NCBI GenBank assembly: GCA_039602395.1
Contig: JBCNJP010000007.1
Span: forward strand, 120,314,957 to 120,378,956
Source of the DNA: Deinandra increscens subsp. villosa
Taxonomy: Eukaryota; Streptophyta; Magnoliopsida; Asterales; Asteraceae
Direction: 5' to 3'
DNA length: 64,000 nt
Position numbers and translations under genes: made by a program. This document shows positions 1 to 11,733 of the stretch, piece after piece (position 1 is the first letter of the stretch; every line of letters starts with the position of its first letter). The notes beneath the pieces are model-generated. The model searched no databases, was not told the origin of the DNA, and worked only from the letters and a program-made list of their open reading frames with translations.

Positions 1-639
1 TGGCTATCGATACATGTTGAATTGCACGTGTGAGAGCCGGCCACTGTTCATTTTTCGGTTTTAGATGAGGCGTCATAACAATCTATCAAAGCGAAGAAAG
101 ATCATTATGACACTTGCCGAACTACATAAACCTCTCCGCGGCAATGTGCAGGCGGGAAACCCCTAGTTCTTTTTATAATGACAATTTTCCGGTAGGAAAT
201 AACTAAAAGTTAATGGCCTCAATCGTAATGAGGCTAGATATTTTTAATAGCAAACACACCATTAAATTTCACCTATTACTCTTTGTGTGGGGTTTAAAAT
301 TACACAACTTAGATGAGGATGGAGCAGATACCATTCAACTACACACCATTTCGAATTCTTGATTTCTTGATATTCCATTGTTTTAGTTGGGTTGCTGTGT
401 GTACATGTTATTGGAAGGATTCGTTTTATGTGTTAATTTTAGCATATTTTGTCAAATAAATTTTCAACATTTAATCTGGTTTCACCCATCTTTTTATTGC
501 TTCCACTGGCTAAAAAAGTAAGTAAAAATCATGGGTCCATCATTGTTTTTTATTTACAAGCATCTAGCACTTGATGTATATGGACTAGCTAGTTGGGAGT
601 TTGAAAAATGGGTTGGAAGCTAACTATCTGGACAAATAC
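1..639. other. AT-rich intergenic sequence, no gene seen
   Basis: No open frame longer than about 65 codons and no family I recognise on either strand. It lies downstream of the F-box gene and its duplicated fragment, both of which read leftward. Confidence 0.5.
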
Positions 640-1062
640 AACCTTATGATAAACAACCTTAAATTGGCAAAACACTCATTTTTAAAAGTTGTGCAACCAT
701 CCAAGAAGTGCATTCCAATTCCAAGAACAAACCTATTTAAAACACACCAAAGTTTCCTAAAACTGAAGAAATAATCAGGAGCATACCAGGCCAAAAAGAA
801 GATTGTGCTTGCAGGCGGCAATAGTTACATCTTCAAAAGAAAACGCCAATGCAGTTGGTATCCATGGTATGATCATCTAGACATGGTTGTCAAATCCTCA
901 TAGCCAATTTTATCCATCATATATTGATAATAGTCATAGCCATAACTAGAGTATTGATATTCACAAAAAGATTGTGCGTCCGGGAAAAAACTTACATCTC
1001 TTCATAAAATCATGATACCCTTCAAGAGAATGATGAGGATGTTTTAGATCTTTGATCGACTT
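640..1062 (-). pseudogene. Duplicated 3' end of an F-box gene (fragment)
   Basis: This block is a diverged copy of 1343-1797, the last coding part and 3' flank of the neighbouring F-box gene. On the minus strand it encodes the same stretch as the gene's C-terminus, beginning IKDLKHPHHSLEGYHDF, but a single extra base in a T-run (about 985-990) shifts the frame and gives an early stop. The second half is readable again in another frame as an EYQYSSYGYDYYQY-like tail. No F-box or upstream exon is present, so it cannot make an F-box protein. It is a remnant either of a partial tandem duplication or of a lost tandem paralogue; SKIP19-like genes commonly occur in tandem clusters. Confidence 0.75.
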
Positions 1063-1342
1063 AAGGATGGGGATCTCATTGGCCGACCCAAGAAAACGAT
1101 GAACCGACTAGCAACCCAAAAAATCAATCCGGTCCTCGGTCCTCATTTTCACCTTATTCGGTTCTAAACCCGGGCCGATTTGGTCCGAGTCACACTAACA
1201 CTAGCTTATACAAAGTTTAGTATTTGTAGTCGTATTTAATTAGTTTTTGTTATAAAAATGAAAACTTGGCATACTTTGTTCCAAAGCAATTATCATAGCT
1301 ACGACTAATTCAAGGAACAATTGAGTCATGACTATGGACATT
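1063..1342. other. Spacer between the two F-box 3' end copies
   Basis: AT-rich spacer with one GC-richer patch at 1085-1200. No gene or repeat family recognised. Confidence 0.4.
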
Positions 1343-1588
1343 ATGATAAAACAACCTTGAATTTGGTAAAACACTCATTTTTTGAGAGACTAACTTTAAA
1401 AAGTTGTGCAACCATCCAAGAATTGCATTCTAATTCCAAAAACAAACATATTTAAAACATAAAAAGATTCCTAAAACTGAAGAAATGATCAACATACAAC
1501 TGAAGAAATAATCAGCATACTAGGCCAAAAAGAAGATCGTGCTTGCAGGCTGCAACAGTTGCATCTTCAACAGAAAACGCCAATGCAG

Positions 1589-2656
1589 TTAGTAGTATCC
1601 ACGGCATGATCTTGCAAACACGGCTGGCATATCATCATCGATCATGGCCAGTGTATCCATCGCATATTCATAATACTCATTACTACAGTATCGATATTCA
1701 CAAGAAGATTGTGCTTCCGGGACATACTTACATCTCCTCCAAAAATCATGATACCCTTCAAGAGAATGATGAGGACGTTTTAGATCTTTAATCTGTTGTG
1801 TACACCGTTTCCCTAAGTCTCCTTTTAGATCAAGGTGAAAGCAGCCACGCAGGTCAAGTGATTCAAGCTGACAACAACTGTCCAGAATGGCCTGTAACCC
1901 AATGTTATTCATGCCGTTCCTAATTAGTTCTAGGTGAGTTAACTGAGGTAGGTTTTTCCCAATTTCTAAGACTATCTCATTCTCAGCAGTAATGAAGTAA
2001 TCATTATTATCGTCCCGATATATAGGTGTCATTTTGTTTAGTTTGAGTGTTTTTAGCAAGGGGCAGTAGCGCCCAACAGCTTCAATAACTTCTTGTGAGA
2101 TTGTATCAAGACTGAGTTCTTCTAGTAATGATAATTTCTTGAAAGCTTCACCCCAGATATCATCCATAGGATATAAGATTTCTAGACGTCTAAGCTCACT
2201 TGATCTGTCAAAGAAAGAGTTAATCATCACAAAACAATAAACTGATAAATTGCACAAAATGGCCAATTGCAATAACCACTCATAATACCTATCAGTAACA
2301 TACTTAAGAAGCCCACTGCAACCAAAACCCGTGATTGTTAAATCAACCAATTTGCCTTGGCTTCTACCCACAGCATGCTTACACATCTTCGCATATGGCG
2401 TGAGCCTATTAGTCGGAGTTGGAAATTGGTCCATATGAATAACCCTCCACATAGCAGGGTCTTTGCAGATTTTACACCAGGTGGTGCACACTTTTTGGGC
2501 ATTCTCAAGTACATTAATCACACCAACTCTTTGGAGTATATTCGCCATTAAATCCGATGGAATCTCCAACCAGTTCCTTGATGGTTCCTGTTTCGGTTTA
2601 GGAACAGACTTGGATTTCTTGCTTCTCAGCCGATTTGATTTTGATCTCAACAGCAT
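1589..2656 (-). CDS. F-box/LRR protein, SKIP19-like
   Basis: Predicted substrate-recognition subunit of an SCF E3 ubiquitin ligase; the F-box would bind SKP1/ASK and the leucine-rich part would bind the target. CDS is complement(1589..2204, 2289..2656), 327 residues. The start is the ATG at 2654-2656; the frame stays open further upstream but only from a TTG. A basic Lys/Arg/Ser-rich head (residues 1-25) is followed by the F-box (about 28-70, with NWLEIPSDLMANIL and a VCTTWCKICKDPAMWR end), then LRR-like segments such as LRRLEI, LPQLTHLELI and CCQLESLDLRGC. The 84-bp intron (2205-2288) is a multiple of three without a stop, so it can be overlooked as coding; splicing restores the family-typical VTDRSSELRRL junction. 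The C-terminal tail after the LRRs (WRRCKY...SCEYRYCSNEYYEY) is typical of this plant subfamily. The degradation target is unknown. Confidence 0.85.
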   Translation of the reverse strand: MLLRSKSNRLRSKKSKSVPKPKQEPSRNWLEIPSDLMANILQRVGVINVLENAQKVCTTWCKICKDPAMWRVIHMDQFPTPTNRLTPYAKMCKHAVGRSQGKLVDLTITGFGCSGLLKYVTDRYYEWLLQLAILCNLSVYCFVMINSFFDRSSELRRLEILYPMDDIWGEAFKKLSLLEELSLDTISQEVIEAVGRYCPLLKTLKLNKMTPIYRDDNNDYFITAENEIVLEIGKNLPQLTHLELIRNGMNNIGLQAILDSCCQLESLDLRGCFHLDLKGDLGKRCTQQIKDLKRPHHSLEGYHDFWRRCKYVPEAQSSCEYRYCSNEYYEYAMDTLAMIDDDMPAVFARSCRGYY

Positions 2657-3550
2657 GGTAACTTTAACATTGGCAGAGAAAATCAAATGTTAAACAACCA
2701 GATTTCAAATGCATACATATATTGTGATACTACAATCACTTTCTTTGTAAATTAATAATCAAATGCTTGCCCTAACACATAACATTCATGAACAAACGGC
2801 CTAACAGTTTGCAAGCAGAAGAGTGTTAGCAGATTAACGGATGTTATTACATGGATTGGGTGTAAAAATAAGGCAAACAGTATCATAATATCTCATGTAC
2901 AAATGACAAATTAAAGCCCTAGAACAACTAAACCTTGAAAATTAAAGAATGTGTCTATTTGGGAGATTTCGGCAATAGATATCATAATATCATCGTATCA
3001 TGTAGAAGTGACAAATTAAAAACCCTAGAACAACTGGACTTTGAAAATAAAAAAAAAGTGCCTAATCGTATATTAAAATTGAAAGTAAATTGGGAGATTT
3101 GAGAAAAAGATGAACTCACATTTGAATTCTGGGCGATGAAGAAGTTGAGATTGTACGGAGAAACTGGTTTTTGACAAGAAATTGATCGATCACGGCAGCA
3201 CAATCCGGGCCTTCAGTTTATATCAGAAGTGTTAAGTACGATTTTAGTCCCCTTGTTTTACCTAAATAACTATTATAATCCACAATTTTTAACTTTATTT
3301 TTCTAATCTAATTGTTCTATTTTTTAACCACTAGGACTTGCCCACATAATTTATGCCAAATATTTTATAAGAAAATAAAGCAAAAATAGGTATAGTTGTA
3401 CATATTAGATTCTTCATCCTCGGTGCTAGTTATTGCTGTGGAAAACATACATTAACTTAGATACATAGAAAGAGAGTGTGTACTGATGTGTATGATTTGA
3501 ACATATAAAAATGTGGTCAAGTTTTAAAATGGTAATCACCAAGTGACCAA
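2657..3550. other. 5' flank of the F-box gene
   Basis: AT-rich, non-coding in appearance. It should hold the 5' UTR and promoter of the minus-strand F-box gene; I could not fix a TATA box or transcription start. A degenerate direct repeat is visible: similar stretches at about 2885-2945 and 2980-3045 (ATCATAATATC..., followed by GACAAATTAAA..CCCTAGAACAACT). Confidence 0.4.
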
Positions 3551-3554
3551 ACTA

Positions 3555-4760
3555 CACACTAGGGCAGTGAACCCGTCGTATGTAGTATAGTGTTGGTAAG
3601 AACCGGATATCAATCCATGGACGCGTATGTAGACTCCCGATAGTGGATCTTTGCTAATATCTAACCGATGAAATTGAAATGGTGAATTAAAACTGAAAAC
3701 TAAGCTAAATAACTAAAACTGCCAAAAACAACCAAAAGCCGGATAACACGCTGAAAAATCAGTCGAAGAAAAGTATCACCTAGATAAGAATCCTCTAAAC
3801 CCAATAAGACCCCTAGTTTGACTAATCAACACGATCACTATCCACTAATGATGAAAACCAAAATGAAATAGGACTATAGACACATCCTAATCACTGAGGT
3901 AATCCTAACTGAAGCTCGGATAGAAAACTATGTAAAATTGCCCAATGGTCTAATCGCTTCGGTCAAAGCGAACTAAACGCACACGTAAAAGGAAACCACA
4001 AGAAAGGTCTCTCTAAATGGCACCCAACACATGCAATGATTCTGAAATGAATAGCTTAGGACCTAGAAAACTCTAAACACGAATAAGCGAGCTCGAATCT
4101 TATGGTCATAAGCACCCTAACTCACTAAACAATGCGTAGCTATTTCCTAGTACATGAAATGAATTGGTCAACTCAATTCCACATAGATGCACACAAATTC
4201 AGCCCCAAATCCAAATCATATTATCATGTAGGAGGTCTCCGGATCATGCATTAATCAATAAAACTCCAAAAAGTCAACCGATTAACAATAAGCTAATCAA
4301 TAAATGGTTGTAGTTCTACAATCCATATCAATTAACCCACATAACATGATAAAAACAGAAGCTAAACATGCATACAAAATCATCCAAAGCATCCAAATCA
4401 GAATCAAAGAGCAATTTAACAAGATCATGTCAAAAAGTCAAACTTTGAAGGTCAAACGGGTCTAAAATCATCAAATCTAGGTGAAACAATATGAAATCAG
4501 CCTAGATACATGTTCATCATCAATAAAAATCTAATCTTGGTAACATTCATCATCAAGAAAAAGAATTTAAAAAGATGAAAAACAAGTACTAGATGAATAG
4601 TCAAACCGAAAGCTTAAAAAATCTTCTAATTTTACTCCAAAAAGCTTCAATCTTGACTCTTTAATCTTCCTCTATGATTCCAGATCTTGTTAGGGGTTTT
4701 TAGGGTTTTTTTAGAGGTGGAGAATGCCAAAAAACGGCTGGAAAAACGAATTTTATATGG
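3555..4760. mobile_element. Probable Ty3/gypsy-type LTR retrotransposon debris (non-coding)
   Basis: A stretch without coding potential opens with GCAGTGAACCCGTCG, then TTGGTAAGAACCGGATATC and CCATGG. From memory this layout resembles the non-coding part of Tat/Ogre-like plant Ty3/gypsy elements (a relaxed cargo-like tract opening with a 'gcaagtg(c)acc..' and '..gatatcgatccc' pattern). No gag, pol, primer-binding site or paired LTR is visible, so it is a fragment or a solo remnant. Family placement is a weak inference. Confidence 0.35.
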
Positions 4761-4855
4761 AGATTTAGGTCTGATCCGATTTCAGTGAGATGGGCCGGAA
4801 ACTGGGCCTGGTAGACAAGATTATAAAAAGCAGTTAACCCAGAATATAAACATAA

Positions 4856-4929
4856 GGAGCTGTTGGCCTGGTGGTAAGGGTTCTTGCTGTTAACGTAGAG
4901 GTCAGGGGATCGATCCCTGGCTTCCACCG
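4856..4929 (+). repeat. tRNA-like SINE head (degenerate tRNA-related sequence)
   Basis: About 74 bases carry pol III internal promoter-like boxes: TTGGCCTGGTGGTAAGGG resembles an A box/D arm, and CAGGGGATCGATCCCTGG folds as a T arm and matches a B box (GATCGATCC). The ends (GGAGC... and ...GGCTTCCACC) pair only partly and the anticodon arm is poor, so it is not a functional tRNA. It is followed by a T-rich, body-like sequence to about 5080. The best reading is a tRNA-derived SINE or tRNA pseudogene. Confidence 0.4.
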
Positions 4930-5079
4930 AATTTTCACCCTGTTTTTTTTCTCTGGGATGTTTGCTGATCTGGGTCGTTGGGCCTCTTACTGGGCTGGTC
5001 TGTTTCACTGTTGGGCCTGTCTGATTAAATGGAAGAGTGGGCTGGGACTGTTTAAATTATTTATTTTTTTTTACTTTTT

Positions 5080-6400
5080 TTCTTTTATAACTTTTGCAAA
5101 CGAACTCCGATTCCACTTCCGTAAATTGCGGTTTTCTTCTAAATTCACCGCGGACCATCCAATTACCTAAAATTCACAAATAAAAACAATTAAGCACCAT
5201 ATATTTTATAATTTCTCTATTAAAAATCTAATTTGAATAGTTTTCTCAATTAGAAACAAAATTAAATGTGAATCTTAATTTTTTTATCAAATAATAACCA
5301 ACGATCCCCCAAATCATCTAATATTTAAGTATAAAGCATTTAAGCACCGATTCTCTTAATTTTCAATTAAAAACATGATTAAATGTGGGAATTATTTATT
5401 TATTTTGTGTATTAGATGCTACGCATCATGTACCAGTGGTTAGTCTTTCACATCTTCAAATTAATATACTAACCTTATTTGTAAAATAATAATATCATGA
5501 TCTTTCTCTTTATCTCTAAAATATCACATATGAGATCACATATAGTAGTAACTTTGCTTCGCCTACTTGATCAGGTAACATTATACATATTACTAATAAT
5601 AAAAAGAAAGAAAAATGGTCACTTTATATTAAAAAAAACTATTAGTTCAAGTCACTTTAATGAAATGTACATTTGTGTTTCGATGTGTTTCGATGACTTT
5701 ATATTATCAATGCAAAAACTCGGTCTTGAAGAGGCTTTAAATCGAAACTTACATACATGCAAGTATTATTAAGATAACATTATAAAAAGAGTAAATCTTC
5801 AAGTAGTTTTGATAACTAGTAAATTTGTGTTTTATGGACATGTACATTATTACACGTAACTCGAGTTTATATAAAATTTATATCGATACACTGATAAACA
5901 TAAGTACGTTACAGTGTATATTTGATAATCATTTTCGACCTTGTGGTCTCGAACTATGTATCAATACATCGATAAACTTCATTGCGTCCTATCAATGATT
6001 CGCATGTTAGGCCATGGGTAATGAGTAATGACCATCACATTATCTTTATTAGACATCCGCTATTCCACTAATCATCAAAAGGTCTTCTTTTTGTCCTATG
6101 CAGACAAACATGAATTTAGAGCGTGCAATCCATATATGTCTTATACAATGTTTTATTCGGAGGACCTTGTTACTTCAATTCGGTTCGATTCAATTTTTAT
6201 CTTTATGCGTTCAAAGAGAAGAGTCCAATCGTAAGAAAGTTACCACTTGTAGTGTTTAAATTACTATTTAAATAAAAAATGTTTCAATAATAACTAAAAA
6301 CTTATAAAAAAGAGTTGTCAAATTGGGCCCTCCCCAACTCAAAAGTCGAACCTTATTCATCAATCAACAACCCAAGCCACGTCAACAAGGAAGGAAAAGA
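5080..6400. other. AT-rich intergenic sequence
   Basis: Only short chance open frames. Nothing on either strand that I recognise as a gene, RNA or element; the final part (after about 6310) becomes less AT-rich and runs into the 5' UTR of the bZIP gene. Confidence 0.5.
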
Positions 6401-6576
6401 TTCGAAAGACAGCACAACACAAAAAAAGGGGGCAAAAAAGTGCTACGAAGACGAAAAAACCCTAATAATGGAAAACTGGATCACCAACAACCACCTTAGC
6501 TTCGATTCGCTTCACAATTCTTGATTTTTCCTGTCAATCACATTGACTTGAAGATTGACCACTGCTTCAGATTAAG

Positions 6577-6929
6577 GTAAACATTAATTCAACCCTTATA
6601 TCATCCTTAATTGTTCACTTTTTGCTTGGTTTGAGCTTCAAAATCATTCAATTTTGCGAGAATATAGACAAATTAACAGAGTAGAAGTAAAAATTACGTG
6701 ATTTCTTAGATGATTCTGTTTGATTATTGGGGGATATTGCAAGGACGAGATGAGATATGAATTGTATGATTGTAAATAAGTTCGAATCGGATTCCCTGTG
6801 ACAAAGAGTGCAATTAGGGTTTGTATTTGTATTTTGATCGGTGCTAGCTTTTGAAGAAGTGTGAAATCTGGAAGCTACAGTTTGATTATTGGTTGTCTGA
6901 TGATGATTTTTGTTGTCTGTATTTGACAG
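6577..6929 (+). other. Inferred 5' UTR intron of the bZIP gene
   Basis: AAG|GTAAAC at 6576/6577 is a good donor and TTTGACAG at 6922-6929 a good acceptor, 17 bases ahead of the start codon. Removing this 353-bp segment removes the in-frame codons upstream of the ATG, which are not conserved-looking. Confidence 0.6.
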
Positions 6930-6946
6930 GGGTTGTGATTTCAGAT

Positions 6947-9900
6947 ATGGCAAACTCCAGAGGACCTTCAGCTACAAGAAACATGACTTGCAGTGCAAGA
7001 AACTCCTTACTTCCCCCTAAATGTCCATTTCCAAGCATAGCTCCATCATATGCTGATTATATCTCAAATTCCGTGATTGGGCCGAAAAGAACACCTAAAT
7101 ATAGGGATGTGAATCATTCACACCATCATCGGGCTTCATCTGAAAGCCTTGTGATTGAAGAGCAGCCTTCTTGGCTGGATGAACTTCTTAGTGAACCAGA
7201 AACACCTGTTCAAAGAGGCCATAGGCGTTCATCAAGTGACTCGTTTACGTATTTGGAAGCAGCTAATGCAGCGAATACAGAATATGTTGTGAAAAACGAA
7301 CACCAAGTGAGAAACTTGAACTCTAATCCTTCATGGGGATCTCAAGATTTTCTTTATAAAGATGCTCGAAATGCGTCGTTTTTTGTAGACCCGAATGTTG
7401 GAATGAGAAATAGAATTCGGGGATGGGATTTAAATACGGAGGACAGCTTGGGTCTTCGAAGAACAGTATCTTTGGGTGCTACACAGAAGCTTAATGGAAT
7501 TGCTTCAACTGCTAGTGAAAAGCAAGATGTGGCGGAATCAGGCCTGCAAGATGCAGGTGAAACTCGCCCTCAAGATGCAAACGCTACTTGTGCATCAGAA
7601 ACGGATACAAAACGTGCGAAGCAGTAAGGATGCTCTTTTTTTTTCCTTCAATTACCTTAGTCCTGCTGTTTTGTATCTTTTTAGGATGAACTTAGTAAGC
7701 TAGTTAAATATCAGATAAAGTGTGTCTGAAGCTTCTTAAATGCAAAGATTCTTTACATGCATGATAAAAACTTATAACTAGAAGTTGTAAGGTAGTTGCA
7801 TGCCAGAATGGTTACTTGACCCACAAACATTCCTTTGTTTACCTCACCTAAGAAATGAAATAAAAAATATTAGTCATGTTTTAGGGTTTGGTATCATTAT
7901 GTACACCGATATAACAAACCCAATTCAAGGTGGAGCGAGGTGGCGCGCTGCTAAGCACTTGAGTCCCTCTAGCAGAGTTCTCAGGTTCAAATCTAGCGTC
8001 CACTGGTTTTCGACCTTCAAGCCCCTTGACAGCCACCTGCCCTGTGCAAGCTGCGTTTGATGAGTTATCTGATCTCATTAGTTACTGATTAGTAGGGCAT
8101 GAATGAGTCTCGTGAGGTTTTCGTAACAGGTCTTACAGTTACCCAATAACGGACCTGTCAAATTATCATCTGATAGTTGAATGATTCTTACGGTTTGCAG
8201 AGGGCAGGTGTTAGTTTTTAAATGTGAATTTTCAAGTTTGTAGTAAAAAACTAAAAGATTTGTGCCATTATCTGGATTTATAAACATCATAAACGTTTAA
8301 AGCTATTTGTGCTTCAATAAATCTTAGAGCTGTGTGATACAGGCAATTTGCTCAACGTTCGCGGGTGCGGAAGCTTCAGTATATAGCTGAGCTAGAGAGG
8401 AATGTACAGGCTTTACAGGTAGTTTAGAACTTGAGATTTCTTTCTGCATTCTTGAGGGTAATGGAACCAAAACCAGACTGAATTAAACAGGTTAAAATGT
8501 TTATAACTTGGTTGGTCACAAACCAAACCGAAAAACCAAAAACAAACTTGGGGTTTTATAGTTTGGTTAATATATATATAAAACAATGTTTATAGTTTGA
8601 AGAATAAAAATTATAGAAAAAAATCGGTTTGGCTCAGAGTCTCAGACTAAATCACTAACATCTAAACGTGATGTTACATCTGGCTGTGATTGCAGTCAGA
8701 AGGTTTTGAGGTTTCGGCTCAGCTGGAGTTTCTGAACCAGCAAAGTCTTATACTGGGAATGGAGAACAAGGCACTCAAACAACGGTTGGAGAATTTAGCT
8801 CAAGAACAACTAATCAAGCGTTGTAAGTTTCCATTTTTTGTATCGGTTATTCTTTTTGCTTGTTCTTTGCCACTTGTGCCTGTTTGTTACTGATAGTTGA
8901 CATCTACATTTCATATAGTATAATATTAGTTCACGAATCAATCTGTTCTTTTAATATAAGAATCTCTTTCAAAGAGCTGATAAACAAGGATTAATAGATA
9001 ACGTAATTATGTTGATTGGAAAAGTTTCTGTGATTGCTAGGAAAAAATCGATAAACTAGAGGAATCGTGGATATGTTTGTAAGGAAAGTGAGTATTGGCC
9101 TCACAGCACAAGCCCGGACTAAATTTTGTTGATGAACGTGCTCATGATAAATAATTGAAAATATAATTACAAGAAAATGTATGATGTATGCTATGTGTTT
9201 ATGGTATAAATATCATGTTACTGTTTATTGACAGAAGTGTGCTATGTTTTATTGCGTAAATAGGTAGGGGTGTTAAATGGGTTGTGTTCGCGGGTTGATA
9301 GGTTGAACCTAAATACCTATCATACACATGAACACAAACACAGCCCGTTGTTTTTTTTCTTTTTTCTTTTTGTGCATATTAGTTATTAGTACCTTAAAAT
9401 TACAAACTTTCAACCAAAATTAGAAATGCATAGAAACAGTTACAACCTGATGCAAATTTCTCTTTTATCTTTTAGATTTTGGCATAAAATATCTATTTAC
9501 ATTATGTTATGATGTAAAGTATATTTTTAAAAGATATATAAAAATTGAAGAGTTAAATGGGTGAACCCGCGAACCCGTCATGTTTACCTAAATACAACAT
9601 GTTTAGCTAACAGTGCTCACATGTTCGACTTGAAATTGACACCAGCCCATTTGGACTAGACTCAAACCTGTCTATATTTAGGTTGTGTGTTATGTTTTCT
9701 TGCCTAGTCAGAAATTTGCACCTCTATAAATAAGATGTTACTTTGTATTCTTTTTCCTTTAAACCTTGCTTTTAAAACTGCCTAGATATTGCTTTTTTAT
9801 GTATTATTTCAAATGTTAGTAACGCACCCCATGAATTGAAAAAATAGAGATTGAAATATGGAATTATAGGCTCATTTATCTCTATGGATGGATCAAATTA

Positions 9901-10507
9901 GGTTATTTTTATCTTTGATGGGTCAAACAGGTAAAAAAAAAGTTAAGCTGAAAAAGAAACGGGTTGAACAAATTGGAAGTCACAAAAGGTGTATATGATT
10001 GCATATAACCTCTTACATCATCCCAAAATTTCGAAAAATTGTAATTTTTGTAAATCATATTTTACACACTATTGATTTGTAAATAAAGATTTTGAACTAA
10101 AAGTGCTTCGCTGACCACCCTATTTTCAATCCATACAAAAAGACCACCCATTTTAGGCTTTTAACATGAAGTCATGAACCCATATAACATGTTACCCACC
10201 CTGCTTTGTGAGCCAGTAGTGTAATCATTTGTTGTCTTTTTCTTATCAATGCAAGTAGAATTATTTACATATAGAAACTAAATCTATTATTTTCACAGTG
10301 GAGCATGAAGTTTTGGAGAGAGAGATTGGGAGACTGCGAGCCTTGTACCAGCAGCAGCAACAACCACCACCAGTGACACAACTGAAGCAGCCGCCACAAG
10401 TTCACCGGCGAACCGCCAGTCACGATAGACTTGATTTCCAATTTGCAAACCTTACTTTAAAAAACAAAGACATCCCTGATCTGGTTTCTAGCCAACCCCG
10501 TACCTGA
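6947..10507 (+). CDS. bZIP transcription factor, group E (bZIP34/bZIP61-like)
   Basis: Nuclear DNA-binding transcription factor; the Arabidopsis relatives bZIP34/61 act in pollen and gametophyte development. CDS is join(6947..7623, 8343..8418, 8696..8822, 10299..10507), 362 residues, with phases agreeing at all junctions. The N-terminal half is Ser/Asn-rich regulatory sequence (SWLDELLSEPETP motif near residue 75, RRSSSDSFTYLEAA near 95). The bZIP runs from about 220 to 305: basic part KRAKQQFAQRSRVRK (222-236), then heptads L243, L250, V257, L264, L271, L278, L285. The invariant Asn of N-x7-R is Lys225 here, as I recall for the bZIP34/61 subgroup. The tail LEREIGRLRALYQQQQQPPP is subgroup-typical. 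Introns 1 and 3 carry a SINE-like sequence and a MITE. Target genes and dimer partners cannot be seen. Confidence 0.92.
7929..8058 (+). repeat. tRNA-derived SINE-like insertion in bZIP intron 1
   Basis: A GC-richer island in AT-rich intron sequence. GAGGTGGCGCGCTGCTAAGC resembles an A box, and TCAGGTTCAAATCTAGCGTC a B box (GGTTCAAATCT against GGTTCGANTCC) about 50 bases later, the spacing expected of a tRNA head. The remainder to about 8058 would be the SINE body. No clear A-tail or target duplication found. Confidence 0.45.
9265..9726. mobile_element. hAT-like MITE in bZIP intron 3
   Basis: Ends TAGGGGTGTTAAA and, inverted on the right, TAGAGGTGCAAA. They are flanked by near-identical 8-bp duplications, TAAATAGG (9257-9264) and TAAATAAG (9727-9734). 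Internally GGTTGTGTTCGCGGGTT near the left end is roughly inverted by GAACCCGCGAACCCG near 9563. No coding capacity. 8-bp duplications point to the hAT superfamily. Confidence 0.55.
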
Positions 10508-11733
10508 AAGCAAATATTACAACTTCCCGATGCAGTGGCGTGGTTTGCCCTTTGGGTTTGTGTGGGTCGATTTCATAAGCAAAAATTGCATCTAACTTGC
10601 ACCTGGTAGGCGTTCCCCCGGAAATGGACATTTTTTCCGGTCGGGGACTCACCGGAGGTGGAAACTTGGGAAAATGATCTAACTTTTCATTTTCCCTGTG
10701 GTTTCTTGTTGTTTGGTCAATAGTTGTGGTACTTAGACTTGTGTACTCATCTCTTGATAAAATCTTCTTGTAATAAGACTAATAATTATCAATGAAGTTA
10801 ATCTTGCTTGTTCCTGCGGGTGCTTCGTGTGGGGTACTTAGGGGAAGGGGCCTGACCAAAAATTATGCGCGGATCGACTTAGTATATGTATATATTTTTT
10901 TTATTAATTAGATCGGACCGAGCTAAGTATATAAGAAAAATTGAATTGAATAGGTATAAATTGCTACTTCTGAACAAAAAAAAACGGGATGGGCCCGGGC
11001 CTGACCGGGCCCTCAATAAGCTTCGCCCCTCCTTAGGGAGGTGAGTTGTAACAGGGCGTCATGGTTGAAATTTCTTGTTGGGGACCCTTGCCCCGTGGGT
11101 CACGGGCTATAAATCGGCTGGCGAAGGACCGACTCTGCCACTTCATCATGAACGAGAGAAGCCAAACAGGGAGAAAGGAGAGAGTTGGTGATGAACGCTT
11201 GATTTAAATTTTTTTTTTTTTTTTGGTTTTATCTAAACAAAACATATTTAGTATATACACAACATATATAGTGTAAGAGTTGGTTTTATAATGAGTAGAG
11301 CTCTATAAGTTCGCTCTTAAGTCTTAGGTTTTATACTTTGAATGTTTGACTTGTAATTTTAATGGTGTTATGTGGTCTTTTGATATTTCCGTTTCTTTAT
11401 GTTACGGTTTAGTAGTAAAATGTTTTGTACATAGTCGTGTTATATTTTTGTGTTGCGTTTTAGTAATATAAATATTTTATGTACGATAACATGCAGATAG
11501 TAAATCCAATTATAAAATAAAAAAGAATTGAACGTCATTTTTTTTTTCAAACACTTGAAAAAGATAATTGTATCTAAAATTAAGATACTACTATACCAAA
11601 AACCCTTTAGTTACTAAAGATTAAATAAAGTATTTGTGATCCTTTGATTCATGAAGTGAAAGAGACGTAATAACAATCCATTGGAATGAACAGCTAAAAG
11701 TGATCGTAATTCATCAAGCGAAGACATAAAAAC
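10508..11733. other. 3' flank of bZIP gene and an unassigned GC-richer block
   Basis: The bZIP 3' UTR probably ends before about 10800 (AATAAT/AATGAAG stretch at 10775-10800). From 10980 to 11170 there is a GC-richer block with GGGCCCGGGCCTGACCGGGC, a TATA-like GCTATAAATCGG at 11107 and a purine-rich end (GAGAAAGGAGAGAG). It could be the core promoter part of an LTR remnant, but I cannot pair it with a second copy. The remainder is AT-rich with no gene. Confidence 0.35.

Noticed and set aside
1543..1791. Plus-strand frame opposite the F-box gene
   Set aside because: It is antisense to the F-box C-terminus, which has clear family similarity.
4856..4929. Functional tRNA gene
   Set aside because: B box and T arm are good, but the acceptor stem pairs only partly and no clean anticodon arm can be drawn.
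6851..6946. N-terminal extension of the bZIP protein
   Set aside because: The extra 32 codons contain a good 3' splice site (TTTGACAG at 6922-6929) and are unlike the family; MANSRGPS at 6947 is the better start.
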